A DNA stretch of 64,000 nucleotides from Spirosoma aerolatum (GTDB taxonomy: Bacteria; Bacteroidota; Bacteroidia; Cytophagales; Spirosomataceae): NCBI RefSeq assembly GCF_002056795.1, contig NZ_CP020104.1:5899501-5963500 (forward strand), read 5' to 3'. Shown here one piece after another: positions 27,321-36,303 of this stretch. The position numbers and the translations under genes are program-made. Under the pieces are notes generated by a model, which saw nothing but the letters and a program-made list of their open reading frames with translations, searched no databases and had not been told where the DNA came from. How positions within the stretch are numbered: the first letter of the stretch is position 1; the number at the start of each line of letters is the position of its first letter.

Positions 27321-27986
27321 CTATTTTCCAGCCGTTTCTTTCGGGTAGTTAGCGTGTGCTTTCACCTTGCGAATCTGACGTAAATGCCGATCGACATGGC
27401 CCCACTGGAAAATGTACACCTGGTGCATATTACGAGGGCTATCGGTCCCTGTCAACTCAAACTGCGCTCGCATATCAGCCTGGGTTTTTTCCACAAACGA
27501 AATCGTTTGGTTACGCAGCTTCAGGAAAAAAGTTAGATTGTTCTTACCCTCAATAAAACCTGTAGGCCGTGAGAAATCGGGCGATACATGCGGGGTATCT
27601 TCCATGATCCAGTCCGCATAATACTGATCAGGCTTACTGGTCTGATTTAGTTCGGGCTGCGGTTTACTACGGCTCCCCATACTCACTTCCCGAGCCCAGA
27701 TTATTTCCCACAAAGCGAGGTGTTCCACAATTTCGCCGATACTCCACCGATCAGGCGACTCTTTGAAACGCCACTGCGCCGGACTCAGGTTTTCGGTTTC
27801 CTGTATGATCAGATCACGGGTTCGTTTGAGGTTATCAACCGTATATTGCCGATCGGCCTCAGTCCAGAGTTTTGTCGTTGTGGTAGTTTGTGCCCGCAAT
27901 GGGCTGCTGAGCAGCGCTATAACCCAACCCAGGTAAGTGATTTGTCGGATGGTAAAAAAGTGTACCATTGTCCAGTAGTTCTTCAT
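27321..27986 (-). CDS. DinB-like secreted protein
   Basis: A 221-residue protein read from the ATG at 27986, which leaves a signal peptide ending LRA-Q near residue 33. The frame is open to 28091, but the extra 35 residues have no signal character. Residues 45-215 form a DinB/YfiT-like four-helix bundle: WRFKESPDRWSIGEIVEHLA near 70-89 and a C-terminal HVDRHLRQIRKV, giving a probable His triad (His87, then the two C-terminal His). DinB-fold proteins are often metal-dependent thiol or small-molecule transferases. The AraC regulator gene lies 109 bases upstream on the same strand and may control it. Confidence 0.85.
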   Translation of the reverse strand: MKNYWTMVHFFTIRQITYLGWVIALLSSPLRAQTTTTTKLWTEADRQYTVDNLKRTRDLIIQETENLSPAQWRFKESPDRWSIGEIVEHLALWEIIWAREVSMGSRSKPQPELNQTSKPDQYYADWIMEDTPHVSPDFSRPTGFIEGKNNLTFFLKLRNQTISFVEKTQADMRAQFELTGTDSPRNMHQVYIFQWGHVDRHLRQIRKVKAHANYPKETAGK

Positions 27987-28095
27987 CGTATTGCTGTGTG
28001 ATTGATGAGTCAAAACTACAGGGCTATTCCATGGCCTCATTGTAAAATTGCGACATTCTGCTGCCTGCCGCGAAGCGCTTCTATCCAGCAAGCAA

Positions 28096-28950
28096 TCAAT
28101 GGGAAAATTGCTCCGACAGATACTGCGTTAACTCAAGGTTATTCCGGACATAGAGCGAGGGGTTCTTACCCGTAAATGCTGTAAACTCTTTAATGAAATG
28201 CGACTGGTCGTAATAACCGCATCGGTAAACCAGGTCCTGCCAATCATTGATTTGCCAACGTTGGCTGGCCAGTTCGGCACACATATAGCTAATCCGTCGG
28301 ATGCGTGCATAAAATTTAGGACTCACACCAATCCGTTGCAGAAACTTCCGCTCAAACTGCCGACGGCACAGAAACGCATCTTCGATCAGCCCGCTTAAAC
28401 TTACATTTCCCCGATTCGTCACAATCAGGTTAGCCACATAATCGATGCGGTCGGGCTGAAGATTGCGTCTTACCAACTGAAAAGATAAAAATTGCTCAAT
28501 ACAGGCAATTTGTGCCGAATGGCTGGGGGCTTCGGCTAGTTGCTCAGTTACGTGATGAACAGATTGCTTCAGGACATCTGTTAGTGCAATGCGCTCATCG
28601 GTTAACTCAACCATCGGTAAACCAAAGAGGCTTCCTATTCCTGCCGGGCGGAAAACAATCCCAAGCATATGGATTTGGTTGGGCAAATAGAGTCGGTATT
28701 GATGAGTTGCCTGCCCGGTCATAAATGCCGTAGGAACTACCTGAATCGAATTTCGTTGCGTAGTACCTACCGAATAAGGAGCACCCAGATTAAAGACAAT
28801 CGAGCCAAATCCGGTCGGTGGTGATTCTATAACAGCGGGCTTACTTACGGGTAACGCCCAGGTAGTTGCATCAGGCTTATTTTCCCAGATATAATAACAT
28901 TCCACAAAAGGAGCCAGATGAGGAGCCGGAAAATATTTCTGATAAAACAT
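28096..28950 (-). CDS. AraC-family transcriptional regulator
   Basis: A 284-residue cytosolic regulator. The N-terminal 150 residues begin YFPAPHLAPFVECYYIWEN, a common cupin-like sensing domain of Bacteroidota AraC proteins. The C-terminal AraC helix-turn-helix pair lies at about 175-275 (ISYMCAELASQRWQ, then the second motif GYYDQSHFIKEFTAFTGKNPS). The family usually binds DNA near its own promoter; a 12-bp perfect inverted repeat 33-71 bases upstream of this start is a candidate operator. The DinB-like gene downstream is the nearest likely target. Confidence 0.92.
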   Translation of the reverse strand: MFYQKYFPAPHLAPFVECYYIWENKPDATTWALPVSKPAVIESPPTGFGSIVFNLGAPYSVGTTQRNSIQVVPTAFMTGQATHQYRLYLPNQIHMLGIVFRPAGIGSLFGLPMVELTDERIALTDVLKQSVHHVTEQLAEAPSHSAQIACIEQFLSFQLVRRNLQPDRIDYVANLIVTNRGNVSLSGLIEDAFLCRRQFERKFLQRIGVSPKFYARIRRISYMCAELASQRWQINDWQDLVYRCGYYDQSHFIKEFTAFTGKNPSLYVRNNLELTQYLSEQFSH

Positions 28951-28982
28951 GGGTGTATAGCCTGGTCAACGATAATCTACTA

Positions 28983-29021
28983 GATAGCTATTTAACGATA
29001 TATATCTGATAAATAGCTATC
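28983..29021. promoter_or_regulatory. Inverted repeat upstream of the AraC gene, candidate operator
   Basis: Perfect 12-base arms GATAGCTATTTA (28983-28994) and TAAATAGCTATC (29010-29021) around a 15-base A+T-rich spacer. No T-tract follows, and the site lies in the upstream region of the regulator gene rather than at a gene end. Two half-sites separated by about two and a half helical turns suit an AraC-type dimer. The rest of 28951-29229 holds only the PfpI terminator. Confidence 0.5.
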
Positions 29022-29196
29022 AAACGGTCGCTGAAACAGAAAACACCAATTTTACTCACCGCAAAACCTGATCCCTATCGAATCCGGCATTCCGAAAATA
29101 TATCCTAATTTGCCTTTCTTTTACCAATAGCACTGTATTGTGTATTCGTCTGTCGTGGTTTCTTAAAGCTGGGAAAGCCAGAAACAGACCTTAAAA

Positions 29197-29227
29197 AATA
29201 AGGCCGATTCATAGAATCGGCCTTATT
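29197..29227 (-). terminator. Intrinsic terminator after the PfpI gene
   Basis: Perfect 13-base arms AATAAGGCCGATT / AATCGGCCTTATT with loop CATAG. On the minus strand the stem is followed by a T-run. It begins 3 bases after the stop codon of the PfpI-like gene. Confidence 0.9.
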
Positions 29228-29229
29228 CA

Positions 29230-29799
29230 TTACGCATGTTGTCGGGCGTGTTTGCCTTCTCGAATCTCTTCAATCATCTTTCGATTGAAGGCCGGAATAT
29301 CGTCTGGTTTCCGACTTGTTACCAGGCCCTGATCGGTCACAACTTCCTGATCGACCCAGTTGGCTCCGGCATTTTTCAGGTCGGTCTGAATCGATGGGTA
29401 GGACGTAAGTTTCCGACCATTGACAACCCCCGCTTCAATGAGCATAATGGGTGCATGACAGATAGCCGCTACTGGCTTTTGATTTTCAAAAAAATGTCGG
29501 ACAAACTGAACAGCCTTTGGCTCCATTCGTAGATTGTCCGGGTTCATAACCCCACCTGGCAGCAGCAGGGCATCATACTGAGCTGGGTCGGCACCTGCCA
29601 AAGGCAGATCAACCGGAAACGTATCGCCCCAATCTGTATGCTCCCACCCTTTTACATCGCCCCCTTTCGGAGCAATCAGGTGCGTAGTGGCTCCGGCATC
29701 CTGTAAGGCTTTGCGGGGCTCTGTCATTTCGACCTGTTCAAATCCATCGGTCAGCAAAATCGCTACCTTCTTCCCATCCAATCGTTGCTGCGTTTCCAT
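29230..29799 (-). CDS. PfpI/DJ-1-family protein (type 1 glutamine amidotransferase-like)
   Basis: A 189-residue cytosolic protein with the DJ-1/PfpI fold. Cys114 sits in the nucleophile elbow AICHAP, with LLLPGGV at 78-84 and an acidic residue (Glu21 in GFEQVE) in the position that supports the catalytic cysteine. The family includes proteases, glyoxalases and protein deglycases connected with stress responses; which activity applies here cannot be told. The gene stands alone with its own terminator. Confidence 0.92.
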   Translation of the reverse strand: METQQRLDGKKVAILLTDGFEQVEMTEPRKALQDAGATTHLIAPKGGDVKGWEHTDWGDTFPVDLPLAGADPAQYDALLLPGGVMNPDNLRMEPKAVQFVRHFFENQKPVAAICHAPIMLIEAGVVNGRKLTSYPSIQTDLKNAGANWVDQEVVTDQGLVTSRKPDDIPAFNRKMIEEIREGKHARQHA

Positions 29800-29888
29800 T
29801 GTTTTGTTGAGTATTTAATTCTCTGGTATAACTATAGAATCAATCGAAAGTTATCAAAATGAGTTGGTGATTTGTTAATGGCAAGTCA

Positions 29889-31517
29889 TTAAAAACGTAT
29901 CAGCTTCTGGCTACTATACTGACCATCAGCCGTTAACTGGAGGATATATTCGCCCGGCGACGAAGGTAGTGAATGGGCTGGCAACGTTTCCTGATGCTCT
30001 CCCATCGATTGATCCGGTCGGGTAAATCGCTTTATAATTCGCCCGCTGGCATCGGTTATCGTCAATAAAACACTGGCACGCTTAGGCAATCGATAGCGTA
30101 CAGTAATATCGCTTGCTGACGGATTGGGCTGAACGATTACCTCAAATTCAGGCGTTGGTTCTACGCCCAGCACCTGTACATCCATTGTCAGAATGGCGCT
30201 ATCCATCCACTCCAGGCGGTTTTTGACCCAGGTTTTCAGAAAGTTGATTTCTTCCTGATAGGTTTTGCCGACAAAGCTATTGGGCCAGACATAGACGCCC
30301 AAAATAGGCCAGCGCTGAAAATTACGCCCCTGGGCCTCAGCCAGTACATTAGCTACTGAATCGACATAAGCCTGAACACGCTCAGTTTTCAGCAACCCTT
30401 TTCGGAGCGTCTGGTATTTGGTCCGTACAGCCTTCGAAAAGCGGGGATCGCTCAGCAGTCGATACCACCAGAAGGGAACCGGATAAGGATCGTCTCCGCA
30501 GATTTTGTCATAGGTATACGACCAGCCCTGATACGAATTACCATTGCAGTAATTGGCGTTACCGTAGGCCAGGTTAAAGTCCCAGATCGGTCCCATCACC
30601 ATCCGTCCATCTTTTGAATCGCGATCTTTATAGAAATAAGCACTCAACCGATACCCATCCAGATTATGCGCCACTTCGGTCATAAGCATATAGTCGACAA
30701 AGGAATCATCATGAATGTATTTTCGGTACCCGACTGCCGAATCCTGGTATTTCGCGCCAGCCAGTGTATTCTCAAAATCGGTTACAAACTGTTTGGCATA
30801 CTGGTATTGCGGCTCGGTCACCTCATCGATTTTGGGTTTGTCAATCTGAATTGGAATCGCAATACCATTGGTTTTGTAGGGCGAATCCCAGTCGCGTGAA
30901 TCGGTTCCGGTGTATTTGTCAATTTTGAAAATATATCCACCCGTTACCGCATCGCCTGTGTTATCGGAGGTTTTAATGCTGGTGATATTTACCCGATTTT
31001 TATTCCGTTTGATCTTTTCCATCAGCATATACACCCCATTGTAGCTCCCATTCAATACCACTTCACACAGGCGAAAACGAGGTGTATAATAAGCACTTAA
31101 CTGCCGATTAAGATCGTAAGTAAGCGGCTCCCGAATCAGCGATTTATCGTTATACATGGCATTGAGCACCCAATCCGATTCGGAAGGCATACCCAGAACC
31201 GACGCATTGACGGAGTTTACACCCGACGCATCCCGTAACTCGAATCCATACGGTTTTTTAGGAAAGCTCTGCGACGATGACCCCCGAAGTTCGATACCAA
31301 TTTTGCTGGTAAATGTAGGCGTATCCGTCAAGGTGTTGCGTTTGCCCGAACCATTGTCGATAATCGCCAGATCAGCTACGATTTTCGGATCATCGACAAT
31401 GGTTTTATTGCCTGTATTAATGATGACAATGGGCAGATTCGACGAGGTAAAGGATTGTCCAAGTGCCGAAATCCCAAGCAGTTGTAAGCAAATTGTCCAA
31501 TAGTAAAGCGACTTCAT
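29889..31517 (-). CDS. CotH-like kinase-fold protein with T9SS sorting domain
   Basis: A 542-residue secreted protein. Signal peptide to about Ala18; then an N-terminal strand-rich segment and the CotH domain (about 60-420), with GVYMLMEKIKRNKNRV near 165-180 and the diagnostic MGPIWDFNLAYGNANY near 313-328, whose Asp is the expected catalytic metal ligand. The last 75 residues (VQPNPSASDITV...YILQLTADG...) are a type A T9SS sorting domain. CotH proteins are atypical kinases that in Bacillus phosphorylate a spore coat protein; here the substrate would be extracellular. The cellulase fusion gene lies 104 bases beyond its start, in the upstream direction, on the same strand. Confidence 0.9.
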   Translation of the reverse strand: MKSLYYWTICLQLLGISALGQSFTSSNLPIVIINTGNKTIVDDPKIVADLAIIDNGSGKRNTLTDTPTFTSKIGIELRGSSSQSFPKKPYGFELRDASGVNSVNASVLGMPSESDWVLNAMYNDKSLIREPLTYDLNRQLSAYYTPRFRLCEVVLNGSYNGVYMLMEKIKRNKNRVNITSIKTSDNTGDAVTGGYIFKIDKYTGTDSRDWDSPYKTNGIAIPIQIDKPKIDEVTEPQYQYAKQFVTDFENTLAGAKYQDSAVGYRKYIHDDSFVDYMLMTEVAHNLDGYRLSAYFYKDRDSKDGRMVMGPIWDFNLAYGNANYCNGNSYQGWSYTYDKICGDDPYPVPFWWYRLLSDPRFSKAVRTKYQTLRKGLLKTERVQAYVDSVANVLAEAQGRNFQRWPILGVYVWPNSFVGKTYQEEINFLKTWVKNRLEWMDSAILTMDVQVLGVEPTPEFEVIVQPNPSASDITVRYRLPKRASVLLTITDASGRIIKRFTRPDQSMGEHQETLPAHSLPSSPGEYILQLTADGQYSSQKLIRF

Positions 31518-31621
31518 AGTGGCGTAGGCTAAACGGGTCTATTTTAAAAACACCTTTTTAGACCGTCTCCTCCTTATAAAGCAACAATAGGCTATCGAAT
31601 ACTAGCACGAATCTTAGCTAC

Positions 31622-34510
31622 TTAGTTACCAATAGTCAGTTTACCGCCATTTATATAATTGACTTTACCCTTCAGGTCGAGCCCTTTAGCCTGTACAGTC
31701 GCGTCGATGGTCACAATGTGGCCCGGCTGGACAAACGCCTGATCAGTGATTGTCGGAATACGGCCGCAAGCCCAGGTAGCGGGATCATTCCAATTGCCTG
31801 ATTTTACACTGGTTACCTGATCGGTGTAGCAACTGGCCTGCGACAGCAGTCGGATATAAGCCCCCTGCGAATAAATAGCCGGTTCGTTAAGCTGCCAGGA
31901 ATTTTCAGGATAACTTGTGTTCCAGGCTTTATAGGATTTCTGAATCGGCTGGTTTTGTGGCGGACTGATTACAGGTCCCGAATAAGCAGCATCGGGCGCG
32001 TAGGTTGGATTAGCTCCACCCATCAGATAGCCCGGTGGCGGATTCAGGTCGAAAACAGTTCCGTCGGCAAACCACGAATGGTACATAGTCGGGGCCGAAA
32101 ATTCGCCACCATAGGCGCCCATATTGGTCAGGTAACAGTAAGCCGTCGGATTGACGCCATGCAGGTAATGAATGAATCCCATGCCCGCATCCCGATAATT
32201 GGTCTTATTGCCCGCATCCTGATTATAGACATTCATGGTGAAGAACATATTCCCCTGATGCGACTTAGTTTCATTACTGCCCCAGGTATAATTGTCATTT
32301 TTCAGAAAGGCCCGGTACGCATCCGATTGATTCAGATACGAAGGCAGATTGTCCGAATTACCTGTTTTCAAACTTCCGGAATAGGTCGATAAAATGGCAT
32401 TTTTAACACTGGTTGTAGCTCCGGCAGCGCGGGTGTAGTAGAGCAGCGCATCCTGGTAGGTGGCCTCAAACGGATAGGCAAAACTCCATTGCATCAAATG
32501 CACCTGACTGTAGTTCGCATCGAAGAATGTCTTATAGGTATTGTCGCCGGTCAGAACGTACAGGAAAGCCGCTGCCGCTACACGCCGGGCCAATCGATCA
32601 TTGTCAGTATAGGTGGCCGCCACACTCTGAAAACCAGCATTATTGAACAAGACCGATGGGTTGTTGCTGGCCCAGTTGAACGCATTGATAGCCGCCGTCT
32701 GAAGCGTACTTCCATAGCTTTGCATGGTCGGATTACCCAGTGATTTAAACTGAATAGCAGCCAGGGCGAAAACAGCCGCTCCGGTGGCCGTTGCATCCGT
32801 ACTGGCAGCTCCGTACCGACGTATATGGATATCGGCACTGGGTGGCGAGGTAGCACTAAAATCCGTAACCGATACTTTATGCAGTAATGAACCATCGGTC
32901 TGCTGCATCCGCAGAAGCCAGTCGAGTTCCCATTTTACCTCGTCAAGCAAATCCGGCACCCCATTCCCCGATTCTGGCAGGTTAAAATCGTCGGTCCAGA
33001 CCGCCGGGTTTTCCTGATAGGCTAGCAACATATCCACCAGGGTGCCGTAGGTAAACGGAATGTATTTGTTATAATCGCCCGCATCGAACCAGCCACCCCG
33101 TACGTCTTTCGACGTAGCTGCCGACGTATTGCTCACCAGCCGACAGTCGGTGTCCTGCTGCGTTCCCAGAAAAGCCGCACCATCGGTCCAGGGGCTTTGG
33201 GCATAGGGCGTTTGTTTGGCAAAGCCGCTTCGCTGGTAAAAAAAGACACGCATCGCCTGTTTTAATACAGTCTGATAAACGGAATTGCCAATATCAAATG
33301 AATACGATCGCTTGTTCTGCCCTACATCGTACACATAATAGGTTCCAGGAATCTGTAAGGCCGAAAAATCGAACCACCAGACCTTATCGCCCGACTGCGT
33401 ATGGGTAGCGCCTGCACTCCACGAGGTAGGTGTTCCCGTAAACACCACCGCATCGTTAGCTGCGTTCCGAATCTGATACGTGCCTGATGGCGTAAACGGT
33501 TCGCCTGAATTATAACCTGTTTGCGGCTTACTGATAACAGCCACTTTTTTAGCCAGTGGCAAATACCCAAACTGATCGACTTTGATGTGGTAATCGACTT
33601 CCGGGAAGCTGCTCAACTGATAGTTTTTAACAAAATTCCAGATCGTCTGGGCGACGTTGAACTGCGTACTCCAGCCGTGCGTAGCATCTTTGGTCATCAG
33701 TAAAACCACCTTTTTGCCCGATCCACAAAACGTCAGCGAATCGACAGTAGGATTAAAAGCCGTGGTCGTGTACGAGCTCCAGTTATTGCAGTTCATCCCG
33801 GCATAGTTCGATAGCGGCCAGGCATAAGCTGGTGTTTTTGGATAGGGTACAATCGGGGGCGTTACGGTTGGGTCGCCTGCGCTATGGATGTGCAGTACAG
33901 GAACGGACGTATACGTACCTGCCGAAAAATACGTGTTTGAATAGCTGTTATTAACCCACAAACTAGCGGCTACAGGTGCGAAAGCCGCGATCTTATTCGC
34001 CAGTGCCATACTGAGGAAATAGCACATATATCCCCCACCCGAATGCCCCGTTACATACACCCGGTTGCGATTGATGCGGTAGGTTTGGGTGAAGTAATCA
34101 ATTAGATCGGACGTAAATCGTACATCATCCGGCGCATTCGGGTCAGCCGGACTGGGGCCATTGGCATCTCCTGCCGATCCGAAACCAGGAGCCGTATCGG
34201 CATATTTGTTGAATTGAATACTCCCTCCCACCGTTACGGCATCTGGGTAGACAACCAGAAAATTTTGGGTATTGGCTACTGCATCCAGCCCAGCATACGA
34301 TTGAAAGCCAGCGCCTGTACCCCCATCGCCATGAAAGGCAATCACAAGGGGTAGATTATCCTTCGGAATGTTTGCAGGAAGATGAAAGGAAAATGTCCGA
34401 GTTCGACCACCAGACACTAGATTGCCAGAACCATTCACCGGACTTTGCGCCCCAACTTGAATAGCCACCAGCACCCATACGAACGAAAAGAGAAGCCTCA
34501 CCACGTTCAT
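31622..34510 (-). CDS. CE1-like esterase fused to a GH9 endoglucanase
   Basis: A 962-residue secreted enzyme read from the ATG at 34510; the frame is open to 34573 but the extra residues precede the signal. Signal to about Ala21. Residues 30-300 are an esterase of the polyhydroxybutyrate depolymerase/CE1 type: Ser157 in GHSGGG, Asp213 in SAGDPT, His278 in THGW. Residues 305-405 are the Ig-like domain usual before GH9. About 410-880 is the GH9 barrel, with WFDAGDYNKY (Asp476, Asp479) and a C-terminal NEPAI Glu as expected catalytic residues. A final 60-residue module (GNWNDPATWACGRIP) is a beta-rich Cytophagales C-terminal domain; no classical T9SS sorting sequence is seen. Likely substrates are esterified plant polysaccharides. 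Confidence 0.92.
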   Translation of the reverse strand: MNVVRLLFSFVWVLVAIQVGAQSPVNGSGNLVSGGRTRTFSFHLPANIPKDNLPLVIAFHGDGGTGAGFQSYAGLDAVANTQNFLVVYPDAVTVGGSIQFNKYADTAPGFGSAGDANGPSPADPNAPDDVRFTSDLIDYFTQTYRINRNRVYVTGHSGGGYMCYFLSMALANKIAAFAPVAASLWVNNSYSNTYFSAGTYTSVPVLHIHSAGDPTVTPPIVPYPKTPAYAWPLSNYAGMNCNNWSSYTTTAFNPTVDSLTFCGSGKKVVLLMTKDATHGWSTQFNVAQTIWNFVKNYQLSSFPEVDYHIKVDQFGYLPLAKKVAVISKPQTGYNSGEPFTPSGTYQIRNAANDAVVFTGTPTSWSAGATHTQSGDKVWWFDFSALQIPGTYYVYDVGQNKRSYSFDIGNSVYQTVLKQAMRVFFYQRSGFAKQTPYAQSPWTDGAAFLGTQQDTDCRLVSNTSAATSKDVRGGWFDAGDYNKYIPFTYGTLVDMLLAYQENPAVWTDDFNLPESGNGVPDLLDEVKWELDWLLRMQQTDGSLLHKVSVTDFSATSPPSADIHIRRYGAASTDATATGAAVFALAAIQFKSLGNPTMQSYGSTLQTAAINAFNWASNNPSVLFNNAGFQSVAATYTDNDRLARRVAAAAFLYVLTGDNTYKTFFDANYSQVHLMQWSFAYPFEATYQDALLYYTRAAGATTSVKNAILSTYSGSLKTGNSDNLPSYLNQSDAYRAFLKNDNYTWGSNETKSHQGNMFFTMNVYNQDAGNKTNYRDAGMGFIHYLHGVNPTAYCYLTNMGAYGGEFSAPTMYHSWFADGTVFDLNPPPGYLMGGANPTYAPDAAYSGPVISPPQNQPIQKSYKAWNTSYPENSWQLNEPAIYSQGAYIRLLSQASCYTDQVTSVKSGNWNDPATWACGRIPTITDQAFVQPGHIVTIDATVQAKGLDLKGKVNYINGGKLTIGN

Positions 34511-34823
34511 GCCCGTCCTTGTTTGTTGAGATTCAATCAGTAGTTCAACGCCTGATAGATTGTAAATAAGCAAAAGCAGACATTTAACGAGTAATTTTCT
34601 ATGTAAGCGGTCGTGGATTTATTGAAATAAGAGCAGCTCGTTTTCCATCTGATTTTGAAACAAGACTTTCTTCGCTACTTCTTGACTTCCAGAGTGGCTA
34701 TCTAATGGATATGACGTCTAAACTCGGGAACGCTCATAGTTAATGCACTTTTGCTCAATGCTTAATCAAGTCGTTATCTGAAGTCCTATAAATTAGTATC
34801 GATAAGAAGTATAACTGTCCTCT
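34511..34823. other. Gene-free divergent region
   Basis: This stretch separates the minus-strand cellulase gene from the plus-strand paralogue pair, so it should hold two divergent promoters. The clearest trace is TTTG at 34750-34753 followed 21 bases later by TATCTG, a poor match to the Bacteroidota promoter of the plus-strand gene. No clear element was found for the minus strand, and no repeats were seen. Confidence 0.4.
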
Positions 34824-35537
34824 ATGGCAAAACGTCCATTACAATGGCTGAAAGGTTTTCGATTTGTTTATAAGCCTAGCAAATCTTTTCTTAATTGCAT
34901 GAACAATGCTTTACAGAAAGAATATACAGAAATTACAGGGAAGGAATTTGATATTCTTTACCTATTTGCCGAACGCCCTGAAGATTTGGTTTACCTGCCC
35001 ACTGAACATGCTGGAGTTCTGAAAGCTAGCATCGAAGTCTATAAACGTAATTACTGGGGAAACTGCCTAATCGGATGGCGTCCCAAATTGATGGATCGTG
35101 TTGTAAAGCCGGGAGACGAAATCAAGGAGGGTGAAGTTGAATTCAAATGGATTGAATTATCGCTACCAGTCATTCCTGAGACAACTTCGGTTAAATCCGA
35201 TTTAGCCAAACGCTTGGGGTTAACAATAAACTATATTCTTAAAGAAGACAATCCAAGCGATCTGGATATTGAACTTTGGCTGCAGCTTGCTGACCCTTCA
35301 ATCATAAAATCGCTTGAACAACAGTTGGCTGTCCTACAAGCGAACTGGAATGAGCAAGCCGACCAGGATACCACCCGGCAAAAAGGATACATCCATTCGG
35401 TATCACTTGCACGAGAAGAAGAGGGTGAGTATGTGTTTCAGATAGATCTAGGTTCGGCTTCTACTGAAGGATTAAAAGTAATACTCAATGAACTCAACAA
35501 TCCAAAGTGGGGAATAACACAGGTTGAGATCATTTAA
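34824..35537 (+). CDS. Protein of unknown function, first of a tandem paralogue pair
   Basis: A 237-residue protein without a signal peptide or membrane segment, starting MAKRPLQWLKGF. The N-terminal half (about 1-140) is mixed alpha/beta with conserved aromatic positions. The C-terminal half has LTINYILKED (about 133-142), a helix with LEQQLAVLQANWNEQ (around 166-180) and a strand-rich end. It is paralogous over its full length to the next gene. The C-terminal third is almost identical in DNA and the N-terminal half is much less similar. No family was recognised. Neighbouring small tandem paralogues with no enzyme motif are typical of immunity or sensor families, but no toxin gene is seen here. 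Sequence is visibly A+T-richer than flanking genes. Confidence 0.78.
   Translation: MAKRPLQWLKGFRFVYKPSKSFLNCMNNALQKEYTEITGKEFDILYLFAERPEDLVYLPTEHAGVLKASIEVYKRNYWGNCLIGWRPKLMDRVVKPGDEIKEGEVEFKWIELSLPVIPETTSVKSDLAKRLGLTINYILKEDNPSDLDIELWLQLADPSIIKSLEQQLAVLQANWNEQADQDTTRQKGYIHSVSLAREEEGEYVFQIDLGSASTEGLKVILNELNNPKWGITQVEII
35363..35440 (+). repeat. Copy 1 of a 78-bp identical tract shared by the paralogue pair
   Basis: Identical base for base to 36090-36167, inside a longer tract of high similarity that runs to the 3' end of both genes. Upstream halves of the genes are clearly less similar, so identity is confined to the 3' third. Confidence 0.9.
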
Positions 35538-35538
35538 T

Positions 35539-36264
35539 ATGAAATCACCAATGGCACAACGACCGCTTAAATGGCTATCGGATTTTGAATACCGGTATAA
35601 ACCAAGCCTCTCTTTTCTAAACTGTATGGATCAGCAGTTGCGGTACGAATACACACAACTAACCAATAAAACGTTCGATGTACAGTTCTTATTTATTGAA
35701 TTTCAGGATGACTTACAATACATTAATGACCCAAACGAGGCTTTATTAAAAGCAAGTCAACGGTACAAAGGGAATTACCCAGGAGAATGTATCATTACAT
35801 GGAGGCATAATTTTGAAGATAGATTTGTCCTTCCTGATGAAGAAATTCAAATAGCTGATATTGCCTTCAAGTGGAGAAAATTAGTTTGTCCCGATCTGTC
35901 TTTTCTGACAACAAAACCATCTAATTCAATTAGTCAGCGTTTAGGGTTAACATTAAGCTATATTCTTAAAGAAGATAGCCCAAGCGGTTTAGATGTCGAA
36001 TTACGGTTGCAACTTGCTGACCCTTCAATCGTAAAATCGCTTGAACAACAGCTTGCTGTCCTACAAGCGAACTGGAATGAACAGGCCCTCCAGGATACCA
36101 CCCGGCAAAAAGGATACATCCATTCGGTATCACTTGCACGAGAAGAAGAGGGTGAGTATGTGTTTCAAATAGATCTAGGTTCAGCAGCAAACGAAGGATT
36201 AAAAGTAATACTCAATGAATTCAATAACCCAAAGTGGGGAATAACGCAAGTTGAAATTGTTTAA
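35539..36264 (+). CDS. Protein of unknown function, second of a tandem paralogue pair
   Basis: A 241-residue protein starting MKSPMAQRPLKWL; the ATG at 35551 aligns exactly with the start of its neighbour and is an equally good choice. An upstream in-frame start at 35524 would overlap the first gene. It resembles the preceding protein throughout, with near identity from LEQQLAVLQANWN to the C-terminus and only moderate similarity in the first 140 residues. No signal, membrane segment or enzymatic motif is seen, and no family was recognised. The start follows the first gene's stop by one base, so the pair is cotranscribed. An intrinsic terminator follows the stop. Confidence 0.78.
   Translation: MKSPMAQRPLKWLSDFEYRYKPSLSFLNCMDQQLRYEYTQLTNKTFDVQFLFIEFQDDLQYINDPNEALLKASQRYKGNYPGECIITWRHNFEDRFVLPDEEIQIADIAFKWRKLVCPDLSFLTTKPSNSISQRLGLTLSYILKEDSPSGLDVELRLQLADPSIVKSLEQQLAVLQANWNEQALQDTTRQKGYIHSVSLAREEEGEYVFQIDLGSAANEGLKVILNEFNNPKWGITQVEIV
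36090..36167 (+). repeat. Copy 2 of the 78-bp identical tract
   Basis: Matches 35363-35440 without a difference. Further single differences occur on both sides. Confidence 0.9.
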
Positions 36265-36269
36265 CTAAA

Positions 36270-36296
36270 CAGAGCCGGGTTTGCGACCCGGCTCTG
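36270..36296. terminator. Bidirectional terminator between convergent genes
   Basis: Perfect 10-bp G+C-rich stem CAGAGCCGGG / CCCGGCTCTG with a 7-base loop, followed on plus by CTCATTTTT. It begins 5 bases after the second paralogue's stop and 7 bases before the metalloprotease stop on the opposite strand, so it can serve both. Confidence 0.9.
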
Positions 36297-36303
36297 CTCA
36301 TTT

